Assembly (NCBI GenBank): GCA_022360715.1
Contig: JAKSCG010000073.1
Coordinates: 1 to 35,059 of the forward strand
Length of the DNA stretch: 35,059 nt
Direction: 5' to 3'
DNA from: Halanaerobiales bacterium
GTDB taxonomy: Bacteria; Bacillota; Halanaerobiia; Halanaerobiales; DTU029
Under the pieces are notes generated by a model, which was not told the DNA's origin, searched no databases, and worked only from the letters and a program-made list of their open reading frames with translations. Positions within the stretch are counted from its first letter, which is position 1. Each line of letters begins with the position of its first letter. Made by a program: the position numbers and the translations under genes. This document shows, in pieces, positions 1 through 8,459 of the stretch.

Positions 1-2
1 TT

Positions 3-248
3 AATATGGGAGATGGAGAGTCGGAAAGGAGTACCGATCTATCGACTGCCTTTGAATTGCAAGAGCGAGGTCATATGGGCACCGGAAGGAAATTTGAGGT
101 TGCCGGTACTTCTTATCGGGCTGTTAACTGGGATAATCACATCAAAGAATTGATAGATGCCGGATTTGTTATTGATAAAATGTTCAACACTGAAAATAGG
201 GATTATTCCAAATGTATGACCGTTTATTTAAATAAAGAGGAAGAATAA
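3..248 (+). CDS. C-terminal part of an unidentified protein, cut by the window edge
   Basis: An open frame runs in from the left edge without a stop and ends at TAA 246-248, so this is the last ~80 residues of a longer protein; the ATG at 6 has no ribosome site and is not a credible start. The visible part is hydrophilic, with no membrane segment. The last 50 residues contain a WDNHIKELIDAGFVIDKMF stretch that resembles the tail of small SAM-dependent methyltransferases, which would fit the other methyltransferases in this window, but no catalytic motif is inside the window. I do not recognise the family with certainty. Confidence 0.6.
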   Translation, partial: NMGDGESERSTDLSTAFELQERGHMGTGRKFEVAGTSYRAVNWDNHIKELIDAGFVIDKMFNTENRDYSKCMTVYLNKEEE

Positions 249-278
249 GACTGCCAAAAACATATTGGGGTGTTTGTT

Positions 279-884
279 ATGAATAATAAAAAAACAGGGT
301 TTATTGAGGGAATTGTTAGTGAGTTTAAATGGTATAATGAGCCGGCAGAGTATAAATATAATAATGGTCTAGTAATTAAAACATCACCTTATACGGATTT
401 TTGGCAAAAAACACACTATCAATTTCAAAAAGATAATGGTCACTGTTATTTAACCGAGAAAACAGGAGATTTTTCCTTGATTGCTTCTTTTGAATTTACC
501 TATAAAGTGCTATATGATCAATGCGGATTATTCTTAAAGATTGATCAATATAATTGGGTAAAGACATCAATTGAATATGAAGATAAAGAAGTTAGTAAAC
601 TGGGATCGGTAGTTACAAATTTTGGGTATTCAGATTGGGCAACTACCGATATTTCGACAGGAGTTAAAGCAATGTGCTATCGGATTAACAAGAATGGCAA
701 TGATATTTTATTAGAAAATTCACATGATGGGATCAATTGGAAGCAAATGCGGATATCACATCTACATAAGGATTCGGAAAAAGTACAGGTCGGAATTTAT
801 GCATGTAGCCCTAAAGATAGTAGTTTTGAATGTAAGGTAACTAAGGTTATTATAGGTGAAAATAAATGGAAACATGAAGAATAA
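279..884 (+). CDS. DUF1349 / YesU-like concanavalin-fold protein
   Basis: A soluble protein of about 201 residues with no signal peptide or membrane segment. The pattern of an early FKWYNEPAEY segment, then TDFWQKTHY, then a FEFTYKVLYDQCGLFLKID core and a SHDGINWKQMRI segment is typical of DUF1349 (relatives of yeast Ree1 and Bacillus YesU), a beta-sandwich family related to concanavalin-like lectins. These are thought to bind or act on carbohydrates, but the function is mostly unknown. I chose ATG 279 because GGGG at 267-270 sits at a good distance; GTG 270 in the same frame is the alternative. It lies 30 bases after the preceding gene and may be co-transcribed with it. Confidence 0.8.
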   Translation: MNNKKTGFIEGIVSEFKWYNEPAEYKYNNGLVIKTSPYTDFWQKTHYQFQKDNGHCYLTEKTGDFSLIASFEFTYKVLYDQCGLFLKIDQYNWVKTSIEYEDKEVSKLGSVVTNFGYSDWATTDISTGVKAMCYRINKNGNDILLENSHDGINWKQMRISHLHKDSEKVQVGIYACSPKDSSFECKVTKVIIGENKWKHEE

Positions 885-962
885 ATTGTAAGATCAAACG
901 GCGCTGAATTACATTGCTCAAAGTTTGATGGTGAATATCGTGGAGATTTGAAGAAGTCTAAC

Positions 963-1766
963 TCAGGATATAAACTCGTTCTGATAAAAATTAAGATACT
1001 CTTCTCTAATTGACAGGAAAGTATTTATTCTTTTTTCTTTTAGTTTTTTTATAAAGGCATTACTTCTTTCAATCTGTAATTCAATCCTTTTTTGGGGTAT
1101 TTTTTTTATAATTGAAATTGTTCTAATATAATTTGTCAATTCGCGATTAAATTGATTGAAAGTGCTAATGGAAGAGTAAAGTCTCCGATGATTTTGCTGG
1201 TTAGGATAATAGATTGAGGATATTTTTCGGCTATGGTCTTCTTCTACCTTTAGAAATATAATGAGATCAACCTGGTTAAAATCTTTTTGATTGATTGATA
1301 GAGGGGGATTCAAAAGTATATTTCTCATTTCAGCCAGGTTATCGGCATGGACTGTCGACACGATTGTTCCTTTTCTGATAAAACTAAAGAAAACGCCGGC
1401 GGCTTTTCCCCAGATATAGCTATAAAAAGGGCTGTTATAAATCTCATGTGCTATAAAATATTCTTGGTTTGATTCTAATTCTACTTCCCTTCTTCCGCTA
1501 TATGTTTTTATCTGTATACCTGGCTTTACAAAATTAAGTAAGGCGGCCATTAAAGTGGATTTACCGGCACCGTTTGGACTGGCCGCAGTGATAAAGGAGA
1601 AACCGTTGGACATCGCAAAGACTAAAACCCCGGCTATTTCTTCCGAAATAGTTCCCATTTCCATTAAGTCAGTAAGGGTTAACATCCTTCTACCCATTCG
1701 AGTTAAGCTGAATATTTGATAATTATTATTTCTTTCCGTCCGATAATTGATAACCCTTTCTTCCAT
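963..1766 (-). CDS. Degenerate type II/IV secretion (GspE/VirB11/CpaF)-like ATPase
   Basis: A 267-residue protein starting at ATG 1766 with a GAGGT ribosome site. Residues 62-71 form a P-loop (S-P-N-G-A-G-K-S-T) in which the first glycine of the usual GxxxxGK[ST] is serine. Residues near 135-145 contain STVHADN, which corresponds to the His box of secretion-type hexameric ATPases. The region between them lacks the expected acidic Walker B/GE-VR motif (it reads YIWGKAAGVFFSFIRKG), and no pilus, secretion or conjugation gene is near. The C-terminal ~80 residues are basic and coil-like. It could be a divergent motor with another role or a non-catalytic remnant. It is one of only two genes here on the - strand and is divergent from the acetyltransferase-like gene at 1892. 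Confidence 0.7.
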   Translation of the reverse strand: MEERVINYRTERNNNYQIFSLTRMGRRMLTLTDLMEMGTISEEIAGVLVFAMSNGFSFITAASPNGAGKSTLMAALLNFVKPGIQIKTYSGRREVELESNQEYFIAHEIYNSPFYSYIWGKAAGVFFSFIRKGTIVSTVHADNLAEMRNILLNPPLSINQKDFNQVDLIIFLKVEEDHSRKISSIYYPNQQNHRRLYSSISTFNQFNRELTNYIRTISIIKKIPQKRIELQIERSNAFIKKLKEKRINTFLSIREEYLNFYQNEFIS

Positions 1767-1891
1767 AAGAATAACCTCACTTTTTAAAGTACTGATCTTA
1801 TAGTATGGTGTTATCAGAAAAATGGTGTAAAGTTTTTTTATATTTAAAGGAGATATAATTAGTTTAGAGAAGTAGAAGGGAGTGAATAAAA

Positions 1892-2515
1892 ATGGAATAT
1901 ATTAATATGGAAAAATGGGATAGAAAAGAACACTTTGAATTTTTTTATAGTATGGATTATCCACAATACAACATTTGTGCAAATATTGATATAACTAAAT
2001 TTCTTGCTTACGTAAAAAAGAAGCAATTATTATTTTATTATGCCATGATCTATTCTTCCACATTTGTTGCCAATCAGATTATTAATTTTCGCTACAGGAT
2101 CAGGAAAGGCAAAGTTATCTTGCACGATATTGTACACCCCTCATTTACTGATATAGACCAAAAAAAACTATTTAAATTAGTTAACGTTAAAATGGAAAAT
2201 GATATCTTTGATTTTACCAAAAAGGCAGCCGATCAAGCTGGAAAACAAAAGGAATATTTTGCTTTAAACGATCATGTAAGGAGAGATGATTTAATCTATA
2301 TCACCTGTCTGCCGTGGATTTCGTTTACTCATGTCTCCCACACTATTTCACTAAATAAAGATGATTCCGTACCTAGAATCTCTTGGGGTAAATATTTTAC
2401 CGAAAATAATAAAGTTTTATTACCGTTTTCAGTGCAAGTAAACCACGCATTGGTTGATGGCGTACATATCGGTCAATATTTTTCTAAATTACAAGATTTT
2501 ATAAATACAAAATAG
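1892..2515 (+). CDS. Chloramphenicol acetyltransferase (CatA)-like acyltransferase
   Basis: A 207-residue protein, close to the usual 210-220 of CAT trimers. The catalytic motif HxxxDG is present near the C-terminus as VNHALVDGVHIG, putting the catalytic His at about residue 185. The mid region SFTHVSH and the IDITKFLAYVKKK segment also follow the CAT layout. CatA-like proteins acetylate small hydroxyl compounds using acetyl-CoA. Many chromosomal members do not give real chloramphenicol resistance, so the substrate is open. GAAGGGAGTG just upstream is the ribosome site for ATG 1892. It ends with TAG and is followed by a decayed LacI-type regulator. Confidence 0.85.
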   Translation: MEYINMEKWDRKEHFEFFYSMDYPQYNICANIDITKFLAYVKKKQLLFYYAMIYSSTFVANQIINFRYRIRKGKVILHDIVHPSFTDIDQKKLFKLVNVKMENDIFDFTKKAADQAGKQKEYFALNDHVRRDDLIYITCLPWISFTHVSHTISLNKDDSVPRISWGKYFTENNKVLLPFSVQVNHALVDGVHIGQYFSKLQDFINTK

Positions 2516-2527
2516 CCGAGTTGATGA

Positions 2528-2713
2528 AAAAAGAAAAGTAAAGCTCAATTTGCCGAAACTAATAAGTCAGTATTATCAGATTATAAAGCACTGGAAAATA
2601 AAATAAAAGTCCCTTCCGAGTTACCGGTGGCTGGATATGATAATCATCCCTTGGCCGGAGTATTCACCCCTTTTTTAACAACTGTTAGTTACCCGACTGA
2701 AGAACTGCAATAG
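2528..2713 (+). pseudogene. Relic of a LacI-family transcriptional regulator (C-terminal end)
   Basis: A short open stretch, with no start or helix-turn-helix, reads ...KVPSELPVAGYDNHPLAG... and then FTPFLTTVSYPTEELQ before TAG at 2711-2713. This is the hallmark of LacI/GalR sensor domains (V-P-x-x-x-x-V-x-G-[FY]-D-[ND]-x-P-L-A ... P-x-L-T-T-V-x-x-P). The rest of the gene is missing: upstream is the acetyltransferase gene, and downstream the final ~30 residues expected after EEL are absent. It lies just before a sugar transporter and a sugar deacetylase, where such a regulator would be expected, so local control by LacI has probably been lost. Confidence 0.75.
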
Positions 2714-2792
2714 TGTAGTTCCTTAAACCAAATTTGATCATAAGACAGACTACTTGTTAATATAAAAATATTAAAACTGGGGGGTAATCAAG

Positions 2793-4109
2793 GTGGCAAA
2801 AAGTGATTTAAAAAGAGTATCATCATTACGTTATTCGTTAGGGATGCTGGGGCTTTCTATACCTAGTCAGGCTTTTACGGTTTTTTTGATATTTTTTTAT
2901 GTGGATAATCTTGGTCTGGCAGTAGGGTTGGCCGCAATCGGCAGAAGTATTTTTGCAGTATGGGATGCAGTTAATAACATACTATTTGGTTACTTGTCGG
3001 ATAATACGAGAAGTAGATGGGGGCGACGCCGTCCCTGGCTTATCAGTGCAATTCCCTTCTACCTTTTGCTATTTATTATGGTCTATACTGTTCCGGATAT
3101 TTTTTTGGATGGTCGCAAACTGTTTTGGTATTTTACAATAATTATTTTCTTATACGAAACAGCCGCGACAATACTTTGGGGCAATTATAATGCATTATTT
3201 CCTGAAGTTTTTAAGAAAACAGCGAGCAGGGCCAAGGCAAGTGCCTTCAAACAATTATTTGGAATTATCGGCATGGTAATTGGTATTGCTGTAACCCCGC
3301 TAGTATATAGTCAGTTTGGCTTTGCCGGGATGGCAATTATTTATGGGATAATCGGCTCTATTATTTTGTTGTATTCTATATTGGGCAGCCATGAAGATCC
3401 AAATAGTTTACTTCAGCCGGTAATGCCCTTTCTAGAGGCGTTTAAAGTAACTTTAACCAATAAGCCATTTTGGCATTATTCGCTGGCCTATACTTTTATA
3501 CAATTTGTCTTTGGCTTACTTATGGCTGGTATACCCTTTTATGCCCAATATACACTGGGACTTGATTCAGGAAAAACTTCAATACTTTTAGCATCAGTAT
3601 TTGCCGTAGCTCTACCTATGGTATTTATCTGGGCAAAACTGATTAAGAAGTGGGGGGCAACGAAAACATGGCTTATCGGTGTGGCAGTATTAGCCATAAC
3701 AGTAGGGCCTTTAGGGCTGGCAAATAATATGACCACCGGGATTATAGCGGGTGCAATTCTGGGTTTAGGTTATTGTGGAGTACTGGTCAGCGGAGAAGTT
3801 GTTACTTCCGAAATTATCGACAGGGATGCTGAACAGACTGGAGTTAGAAGAGAGGCGATCTATTTGAGTGTTTACGGATTTATTATCAGGATTAGTGGTA
3901 TTCTGCAGAGCTTGGCCTTTGTCTTGATCGGTATACTATTCGGATATGTAAGTGGTGATCACCCGGGACCACAACCTGATATTGCTTTTAGGTTTTTTAT
4001 GTCAGTTATTCCTTTTGTTGCTTTAACTATTGCATTTGTAATCGGAATGCTCTATAAAAAAAGCAGCAGTATTTATCAAAAAAATAGTGAGGAGACTATC
4101 AATGGATAA
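2793..4109 (+). CDS. GPH-family (glycoside-pentoside-hexuronide) sugar:cation symporter
   Basis: A 438-residue integral membrane protein with about 12 hydrophobic segments. The cytoplasmic loop between segments 2 and 3 carries SDNTRSRWGRRRPWL, the signature of the GPH branch of the major facilitator superfamily (MelB, XylP and relatives). It should import a glycoside or oligosaccharide with a cation. Start is GTG 2793; a GGGG stretch lies upstream. It overlaps the next gene, a ChbG/YdjC deacetylase, by 8 bases, so the substrate may be an acetylated amino-sugar oligosaccharide (inference). The decayed LacI-type regulator lies immediately upstream. Confidence 0.9.
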   Translation: MAKSDLKRVSSLRYSLGMLGLSIPSQAFTVFLIFFYVDNLGLAVGLAAIGRSIFAVWDAVNNILFGYLSDNTRSRWGRRRPWLISAIPFYLLLFIMVYTVPDIFLDGRKLFWYFTIIIFLYETAATILWGNYNALFPEVFKKTASRAKASAFKQLFGIIGMVIGIAVTPLVYSQFGFAGMAIIYGIIGSIILLYSILGSHEDPNSLLQPVMPFLEAFKVTLTNKPFWHYSLAYTFIQFVFGLLMAGIPFYAQYTLGLDSGKTSILLASVFAVALPMVFIWAKLIKKWGATKTWLIGVAVLAITVGPLGLANNMTTGIIAGAILGLGYCGVLVSGEVVTSEIIDRDAEQTGVRREAIYLSVYGFIIRISGILQSLAFVLIGILFGYVSGDHPGPQPDIAFRFFMSVIPFVALTIAFVIGMLYKKSSSIYQKNSEETING

Positions 4110-4974
4110 AATCAGCTCAAATAAACGGTATCTAATTATTAACGCAGATGACTTTGGGATGTGTCATTCAGTCAATCAGGCAATAAAAAAATTACTGGAG
4201 GATAAGGTTATTACTTCTGCCTCAATTATGCCGGTCTGTCCCTGGTTTGAAGAAGCGGCTATGTATGCCAGGCAGCTATGTGAGGCTGATATTGGGATTC
4301 ACCTTACTTTTACTAGTGAATGGTATTATTATAAGTGGGGACCGATAAGTAATGGAAAGTCACTAACCGAAGAGAGGGGCTATTTCCCTGAGGATTGCTA
4401 TTACTTTGAGGAAAATGCCCGGAATGAAGAAGTAATTACAGAAATATGGGCGCAGATAAATAAAGTAAAAGCGGCAGGAATAAGATTTTCTAATATTGAT
4501 AATCATATGGGAAGCTTATATGGACTAATGACCGGCCGGAGTTTTTTGCCGGTTGTATTTGAGATCTGTCGAGAACTGGGTATGCCTTTCCGCTTTCCCA
4601 AATCATTTTCCGAACATAGAAGAAAGAGTGTACCTAAGCTGCAACTGGAAGAGTTTGAAAAATTACGCGACCTGTCTCTGGCAAAAGATATTTTATTGAT
4701 CGATTATTTAGTAGAATATCCTTATCAGCTTAAATCAGAAGAAAATTATAAGGCCTATGTTGATATGATAATTGCATTATTGAGAGACCTCTCCCCGGGA
4801 ATTTCAGAGCTGTATATCCACCCGTCGCTCGATAGTAAAGAGATCAGGGCTATTAATCCCACCTGGGAAAAACGAGTTATGGAATTTCGGGTTTTTTATG
4901 AAGACAGGGTGCAAAGGGTAATCGAGAAGGAGGGGATTGAATTAATAAGCTGGGGGGATTTAAAGCTTAAGTGA
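4102..4974 (+). CDS. ChbG/YdjC-family carbohydrate deacetylase
   Basis: A 290-residue cytosolic enzyme. The N-terminal motif NADDFGMC (about residues 13-20) supplies the metal-binding Asp, NIDNHMGSLYG the first His, and LYIHPSLD the later His, which together are the ligand set of YdjC/ChbG. The family removes acetyl groups from N-acetylglucosamine oligosaccharides such as diacetylchitobiose. ATG 4102 is preferred because GAGGAG precedes it by about 7 bases; the longer frame from GTG 4087 would put that site inside the gene. The start overlaps the transporter's stop, implying translational coupling and a joint uptake-and-deacetylation role. Confidence 0.9.
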   Translation: MDKISSNKRYLIINADDFGMCHSVNQAIKKLLEDKVITSASIMPVCPWFEEAAMYARQLCEADIGIHLTFTSEWYYYKWGPISNGKSLTEERGYFPEDCYYFEENARNEEVITEIWAQINKVKAAGIRFSNIDNHMGSLYGLMTGRSFLPVVFEICRELGMPFRFPKSFSEHRRKSVPKLQLEEFEKLRDLSLAKDILLIDYLVEYPYQLKSEENYKAYVDMIIALLRDLSPGISELYIHPSLDSKEIRAINPTWEKRVMEFRVFYEDRVQRVIEKEGIELISWGDLKLK

Positions 4975-5273
4975 TTGGCAAATCAGGGGGAACATTTTAA
5001 ACTAGCTTATCAAAACTTGTAGATTGGCAAGAAATTGGTAGCGATAATACTTGAAGAATTAAGGGTTATTTTTTCTTATCTTGAATTATGTACATCTGAT
5101 CAGTTTATTTTTGATGATATGGATTCACAGTCCGGATATTCTTTACCGATAATTTATAAACCGTTTGATTTTAGAGAACAATCGCATTGGATTCATCTAC
5201 TAGACTTATGAAAAATCTAATCGGAAAAGTTAATAACTACCGGGAGGTATTCAAAAAAAATGGAGGAAATTTT
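4975..5273 (+). other. Gap before rsgA containing a possible coding remnant
   Basis: There is no recognisable full gene here. One frame is open from about 5023 to TGA 5209-5211 and would encode ~60 residues ending in SGYSLPIIYKPFDFREQS plus a short tail. The composition looks protein-like, but there is no ATG and no ribosome site, and I do not recognise the family. It may be the tail of a lost gene. The AGGAGG-like sequence TGGAGGAAAT at 5261-5270 serves rsgA. Confidence 0.3.
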
Positions 5274-6371
5274 ATGGACTTACAACAGTTAGGATGGGAT
5301 GATTTCTTTCAGGATCGCTATCAGGAATATCAAAAAAAGGGTTTACTTCCAGCCCGGATAATTGCTCAACAGAAAGGGCAATATCAGGTATACTGTGTTG
5401 AGGGTGAACTCCCGGCCCAATTAGCTGGTAAGTTTTCCTATCACAATACCCTGCAAAAACAGTATCCGGCAGTTGGAGACTGGGTGGTAGTCCGTTTAGT
5501 TAAGAACTATCAGCGAGTATTTATTCAGGGGGTACTGGAGCGAAAGAATTATTTTTCACGCAAATTGCCGATCTCAGGAGGGCGCAAGCTTAACAAGGGA
5601 ATTATTGACGGTGGTATAACTGAAGAGCAGGTGATTGCTGCCAATATTGATACCGTTTTTATTATTAGTAGTTTAGATAATGACTTTAATCTGCGGCGAA
5701 TTGAGCGCTATCTGACCTTAGTGTATAATAGTGGTACTTTACCGGTTATTGTTTTAAACAAGCTTGATCTATGTAAGATGGCCGATGACTATATTCAACA
5801 GGTTAAAGAGATTGCTTTTGGAGTACCGGTTTATCCGATTAGTGTGACGCAAAAGCAGGGGTTAGAGCTTTTTGCCAGTTATTTAGATTTTGGTAAAACG
5901 GTAGCTTTTATTGGTTCATCAGGTGTTGGTAAATCAACATTAACTAATTATTTTTTAGGAGAAGAACGACAGAAAACGAAAGTGCTAAGTGAAGCAACAG
6001 GAAAAGGACGGCATACTACCACTTACCGGGAATTAATCATTTTGCCTTCAGGGGGGATGGTCATTGATACTCCGGGGATGAAGGAGATACAGCTCTGGGG
6101 TGGTGAAGAAGAAGTAAAACGAAACTTTGAAGATGTTATTAATCTTGCTAAGCTCTGTAAATTCAATGACTGCCGTCATGATACTGAACCAGGGTGTGCC
6201 GTTAATCAGGCATTAACCGATGGAAGACTTAGCAGGGAAAGATATGAAAGTTACTTAAAACAAATGGCCGAAATAGAAAGGTTAGAAGAGAAGAAAAAGT
6301 TATTTGACAAAAGATTAAGTGGCAAGGAAAGACTGAGGTTAAAAATAAAGCATGGTCGGAAAGGGATATAA
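5274..6371 (+). CDS. rsgA: Ribosome small-subunit-dependent GTPase A
   Basis: A 365-residue, circularly permuted GTPase that helps late 30S subunit maturation. Order of parts: an N-terminal OB-like domain (roughly residues 25-95, with VGDWVVV), then the G domain with G4 first (VLNKLDLC), G1 FIGSSGVGKST, a switch GKGRHTTTYREL and G3 IDTPGMKEIQLWG. A zinc-binding tail follows with C-KFNDC-RHDTEPGC. All key residues are present. ATG 5274 follows TGGAGGAAAT; a longer frame from 5187 lacks a ribosome site. The N-terminal LQQLGWDDFF type is common in a second RsgA paralogue of Bacillota. It is separated from the next gene by 2 bases. Confidence 0.93.
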   Translation: MDLQQLGWDDFFQDRYQEYQKKGLLPARIIAQQKGQYQVYCVEGELPAQLAGKFSYHNTLQKQYPAVGDWVVVRLVKNYQRVFIQGVLERKNYFSRKLPISGGRKLNKGIIDGGITEEQVIAANIDTVFIISSLDNDFNLRRIERYLTLVYNSGTLPVIVLNKLDLCKMADDYIQQVKEIAFGVPVYPISVTQKQGLELFASYLDFGKTVAFIGSSGVGKSTLTNYFLGEERQKTKVLSEATGKGRHTTTYRELIILPSGGMVIDTPGMKEIQLWGGEEEVKRNFEDVINLAKLCKFNDCRHDTEPGCAVNQALTDGRLSRERYESYLKQMAEIERLEEKKKLFDKRLSGKERLRLKIKHGRKGI

Positions 6372-6373
6372 TT

Positions 6374-7756
6374 ATGCAAAAAAAGGACAAATTGCCGAGG
6401 ATTGCACATTATGATTTGCAGTTTGAGATTGAACCTAATAGCAGCTTTTTTAGTGTGCAGGGAATGATAAAGATAGAAGATAAAACAAATATTGATTGTA
6501 GTGAGTTAGAAATACTACTTTATCATCAAATTAAAGTAATCGAAATAAAAGATGCCAATAATAATAAGTTGTCGTTCGCCCAAAAAAAGGTGCCGCTGAC
6601 AGATGCAGATAATTATTATGTAAATTATATTATACTTAAGTTGAATGCCGGTATGAAGGGGAGTGAGTCGATAGATTTATATATTGAATATGAGGGTAGT
6701 ATTGACGGTTATTCCCACTTAATGCCTTATGTTAAAGACAAGATTAGAACGGATTTTTCAATTATTCGCCCGGATTGCCACGCGTATCCAATAATATCTA
6801 AACCATGTTATGAAAATATCTATAAAAGCTATGAAAACAGGTTTACATATAATCTGTTGATAAATGTTCCAAAGGATTATCTGGTAGGATGTGGTGGTGT
6901 TTTAAAGGAGATAATCCATAAAACGACTCGTAGTATCTTTAGATATATAAGTAATTCACCCACCTGGAGGTTTGATATTGGAATTGCTCCATATATCCTG
7001 ATATTGGATAATGATATAAATCTAAAAATATTTGCCTTTCCTCAGCACCGAAATAATGCCGAGAATACTGTTAAAAACGAAATTAAAAAAACAATTAAGT
7101 TATTCACTGACCTGTTTGGCGATTTTAAGGAAAATAACCATTTTACTGTTATCGAAATGAAAGAATCTTATGGTTCACAGGCCGGGGATAATTACATAAT
7201 GATGGAGGAACACGCCTTTATTGGTGATAGCAAAGACTTAACACATTTATATCATGAGATCGGACATGGCTGGAATGTCAAAGCAAAGCTTGATGTCCAA
7301 AGAACTAGATTTTTTGATGAAGCCTTTGCATCATATTTTGAAGCACTAGCAATCAGAGAATTTTATGGAGATAAAGCCTATCGAGATAAAATGGAGCTTT
7401 ATCGGGAATATTTTTTAAAGGACGTAGAGAAAGATCAAATCAATTTTGATACACCGGTATGTGATTATGGGAAGTCGCATATCGGGTATAATAGCTACAC
7501 TAAGGGACCCTGGGTCTTATATGTCCTTCACGAGAGTATAGGTGATGACATTTTCTATAAGATTATCAAAAGCCTATTAAGTAATTATAGCGATAGAGAA
7601 GTTGATTTTAAAGATTTGGAAAAGGTAATTAGTCAAATAGCCGGGATTAATGTTAAACTATTCTTGGCAGAGTGGATAGATGGAATAGAATCTTCCAAAT
7701 ATTTATATGAGGGAACCAGTATATCAGCTATTATCAAAAAGATAAGATGCCTATAG
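6374..7756 (+). CDS. M1-family-like zinc metallopeptidase
   Basis: A 460-residue protein without an obvious signal peptide. The first ~190 residues form a beta-rich region like the N-terminal domain of M1 aminopeptidases. The catalytic region has HEIGH at residues 294-298 followed by FFDEAFASYFEA, giving the two His and the downstream Glu ligands; the spacing is one residue shorter than the classic HExxH-x18-E. A segment before it (VIEMKESYGSQAGDNYIMM) occupies the place of the GAMEN exopeptidase motif but is not that sequence, so aminopeptidase activity is not assured. It starts 2 bases after rsgA and is followed by two more peptidase-like genes. Confidence 0.8.
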   Translation: MQKKDKLPRIAHYDLQFEIEPNSSFFSVQGMIKIEDKTNIDCSELEILLYHQIKVIEIKDANNNKLSFAQKKVPLTDADNYYVNYIILKLNAGMKGSESIDLYIEYEGSIDGYSHLMPYVKDKIRTDFSIIRPDCHAYPIISKPCYENIYKSYENRFTYNLLINVPKDYLVGCGGVLKEIIHKTTRSIFRYISNSPTWRFDIGIAPYILILDNDINLKIFAFPQHRNNAENTVKNEIKKTIKLFTDLFGDFKENNHFTVIEMKESYGSQAGDNYIMMEEHAFIGDSKDLTHLYHEIGHGWNVKAKLDVQRTRFFDEAFASYFEALAIREFYGDKAYRDKMELYREYFLKDVEKDQINFDTPVCDYGKSHIGYNSYTKGPWVLYVLHESIGDDIFYKIIKSLLSNYSDREVDFKDLEKVISQIAGINVKLFLAEWIDGIESSKYLYEGTSISAIIKKIRCL

Positions 7757-7784
7757 CTGATCGGTCTTAGAAAGGGTGATTTAG

Positions 7785-8447
7785 ATGTCTACTCAAAAAA
7801 AATTAGTATTGTATAGTGATCAATTTGATAGTCAATCTAATAAAATAGATCGAGAATTAATGAATTTATTAGCGACTAAAGAACCTAAAATTGGATATAT
7901 ACCATCATCTTCAGATTTGACAAGGAAGTATTACCAACAAAGAGTAGAATATTATCAAAGAATGGGAATTAATAATATAATGTATTTTGATTTAGATGCA
8001 GAGTTTAAAGATAATAATATAAAAGATGTTTTGAGCTGTGATGCAATCCATCTCGCAGGGGGTAATACCTTTTATTTTTTGCATTCTATCCGCAAGAGAA
8101 GTTTTTTGATGCCATTATTGAATTATGTTTATAACGGCGGTATTCTAATTGGGGTAAGTGCCGGAAGTATCTTAATGTCAAATACCATATCTGCTGCCCA
8201 AATTGGTGACCGTAATTCTATCGGTCTAGAAAATCTAGAAGCCTTAGGATTAGTTAATTTTGACTTTTTTCCTCATTGGAACAACGATGATGATTACTTA
8301 AAGAAAATAATCGAGTATTCCCGGATAAAAAAAGATAAGGTTTGTTATGTCTGTAAAGATAGTGATGGGATCATAATTAACAATAATGTTCAAAAATTTA
8401 TTGGAAGTCCTCTAATCGTTTTAAACGGGAAGGTAGATAAAGTATAA
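7785..8447 (+). CDS. Peptidase S51 / dipeptidase E-like protein (type 1 GATase-like fold)
   Basis: A 220-residue cytosolic protein. The nucleophile elbow is GVSAGS (Ser at about residue 125), and HLAGGNTFYFLH upstream is the usual glycine-rich motif of the S51 family (PepE, cyanophycinase relatives). PepE cleaves Asp-Xaa dipeptides; the relatives in Bacillota are of unknown substrate. The later FFPHW segment supplies the candidate His. ATG 7785 is preceded by AGAAAGGGTG. The next gene begins 12 bases downstream with its own AAAGGAG site, so the two are probably one transcript. Confidence 0.85.
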   Translation: MSTQKKLVLYSDQFDSQSNKIDRELMNLLATKEPKIGYIPSSSDLTRKYYQQRVEYYQRMGINNIMYFDLDAEFKDNNIKDVLSCDAIHLAGGNTFYFLHSIRKRSFLMPLLNYVYNGGILIGVSAGSILMSNTISAAQIGDRNSIGLENLEALGLVNFDFFPHWNNDDDYLKKIIEYSRIKKDKVCYVCKDSDGIIINNNVQKFIGSPLIVLNGKVDKV

Positions 8448-8459
8448 AGGAGATATATT

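Noticed and set aside
1792..1828. Repeated ATGGTGT (1805-1811 and 1822-1828) and CTGAT/ATCAG arms between the divergent genes as an operator
   Set aside because: Elements are only 5-7 bases long in AT-rich DNA and do not coincide with clear promoters; could be chance.
1892..2515. Calling the CAT-like gene a chloramphenicol resistance gene
   Set aside because: The catalytic motif is present, but chromosomal CatA-like proteins often have other substrates; sequence alone does not show resistance.
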